Assembly (NCBI GenBank): GCA_005884855.1
Contig: VAZS01000425.1
Span: forward strand, 1-5,818
DNA length: 5,818 nucleotides
Reading direction: 5' to 3'
From: Alphaproteobacteria bacterium
Lineage (GTDB): Bacteria; Pseudomonadota; Alphaproteobacteria; Rhizobiales; Xanthobacteraceae
Shown here piece after piece: positions 5,184 through 5,818 of this stretch; position 1 is the stretch's first letter; each line of letters opens with the position of its first letter. The position numbers and the translations under genes are program-made. The notes under the pieces were generated by a model that saw nothing but the letters and a program-made list of their open reading frames with translations, had not been told where the DNA came from and ran no database searches.

Positions 5184-5818
5184 TCAGTGCCGCAGGAAAG
5201 CCTGTAATTTCTCGAACAGGGGGTTGTCGCGGTCGAGCACGTAATCGAGCGACGCCACCGACACCGTGTCGGCGCCGTGCGCGCGCAGAAAGCTGCCAAG
5301 CGCGTAAAGTTGCGCCGGAGGGCAATGCAGCGTCACCATCCCCGAGGAGGTCGGTCCGCCGAACGGCGAGACCACGCCGTACCTGTTGTGGGCTTCGGCC
5401 AGCAGCGCGGCGTCGCAGCCCTTAAAACGGGTACGCACTTCGCGGTACTTGCTGGCGCGGGCGCGTGCCGCGATGTGATCCAGGATCACGCGCGCGGTCT
5501 CGCGCGCCTCGCTCGACCAGTCGGCCTGCTTTGAGGCCACGAGATTGGCCTGGCTGCGCAGGATAACGCCATCATCGAGCACCTTGAGACCGTTGGCGGC
5601 CAGCGTCGCGCCCGTTGTCGTGATGTCGACAATCATTTCGGCCGTGCCAACCGCGGGCGCACCTTCGGTCGCGCCGGCGCTCTCGATTATTCGGTAGTCG
5701 ACGATGCCATGCGAAGCAAAGAATGCCCGGGTCAGATTGATGTATTTGGTTGCCACGCGCATACGCCGGTTGTGCTGCGCACGAAAGCCGGTGCTGACAT
5801 CATCGAGATCGGCCATCG
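5184..5818 (-). CDS. hisG: ATP phosphoribosyltransferase, N-terminal part outside window
   Basis: HisG joins ATP and PRPP to form N1-(5'-phosphoribosyl)-ATP, the committed and feedback-controlled first step of histidine biosynthesis in the cytoplasm. The visible 211 codons cover the C-terminal part, running to a TGA at 5184-5186. The PRPP-binding signature is clear: [17 protein letters not shown] leading into [13 protein letters not shown], counterpart of the STGATL-ANGL loop of E. coli HisG. It continues through [13 protein letters not shown] to a C-terminal region with [24 protein letters not shown] and the ending [10 protein letters not shown]. The frame is open to the right edge; the ATG at 5814-5816 is internal, because the N-terminal catalytic segment of HisG is missing. 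From memory, Bradyrhizobium-type HisG proteins are about 325 residues, so roughly 115 residues lie outside. Many Rhizobiales pair HisG with a regulatory HisZ encoded upstream, which cannot be checked here. Confidence 0.95.
   Translation of the reverse strand, partial: MADLDDVSTGFRAQHNRRMRVATKYINLTRAFFASHGIVDYRIIESAGATEGAPAVGTAEMIVDITTTGATLAANGLKVLDDGVILRSQANLVASKQADWSSEARETARVILDHIAARARASKYREVRTRFKGCDAALLAEAHNRYGVVSPFGGPTSSGMVTLHCPPAQLYALGSFLRAHGADTVSVASLDYVLDRDNPLFEKLQAFLRH

Noticed and set aside
4434..5207. 257-codon open frame on the plus strand opposite the glycosyltransferase gene
   Set aside because: It is antisense to a gene with clear family motifs, and its composition (Arg, Ala and Gln rich, no recognisable domain) is what high-GC third-position bias produces on the opposite strand.

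Overview
The window looks like chromosome from a high-GC alphaproteobacterium of the Bradyrhizobium / Rhodopseudomonas / Nitrobacter group (Nitrobacteraceae). This is judged from the strong GC bias at third codon positions and from protein resemblance to that group (HisG, a DUF2076 protein with an acidic tail, a YkuD L,D-transpeptidase, a CheZ-like phosphatase). No database search was possible, so the placement is inference. There are no RNA genes, mobile elements or CRISPR arrays that I can support.

Layout from left to right. (1) Positions 2-424, plus strand: the 3' part of an unrecognised, probably exported small protein. (2) 509-1282, minus strand, convergent with it: a CheZ-type CheY-P phosphatase with intact catalytic and CheY-binding signatures. 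(3) 1283-1572: a 290-base divergent spacer holding a perfect inverted repeat and a TTAACCAT element. (4) 1573-2240, plus strand: an L,D-transpeptidase whose signal peptide and catalytic domain lie in different reading frames. (5) 2258-2293: a bidirectional intrinsic terminator shared with the convergent next gene. (6) 2312-3097, minus strand: a DUF2076 protein with its own likely promoter. (7) 3217-5105, minus strand: a translationally coupled pair, an ArnC/GtrB-like polyprenyl-phosphate glycosyltransferase followed by a ChbG/HpnK (YdjC) family deacetylase. (8) 5184 to the right edge, minus strand: the C-terminal two thirds of HisG, the first enzyme of histidine biosynthesis.

The most informative functional unit is the glycosyltransferase-deacetylase pair. 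The two genes overlap by four bases (ATGA). Their combination matches the logic of ArnC/ArnD and of the Francisella FlmF2/NaxD pair: load an N-acylated sugar onto a polyprenyl phosphate, then unmask its amine for cell-envelope decoration. With the L,D-transpeptidase next door, much of the window concerns the cell envelope. The main anomaly is the frame break in the L,D-transpeptidase. Otherwise the region looks like ordinary core chromosome, and I see no evidence of a wholly new system.
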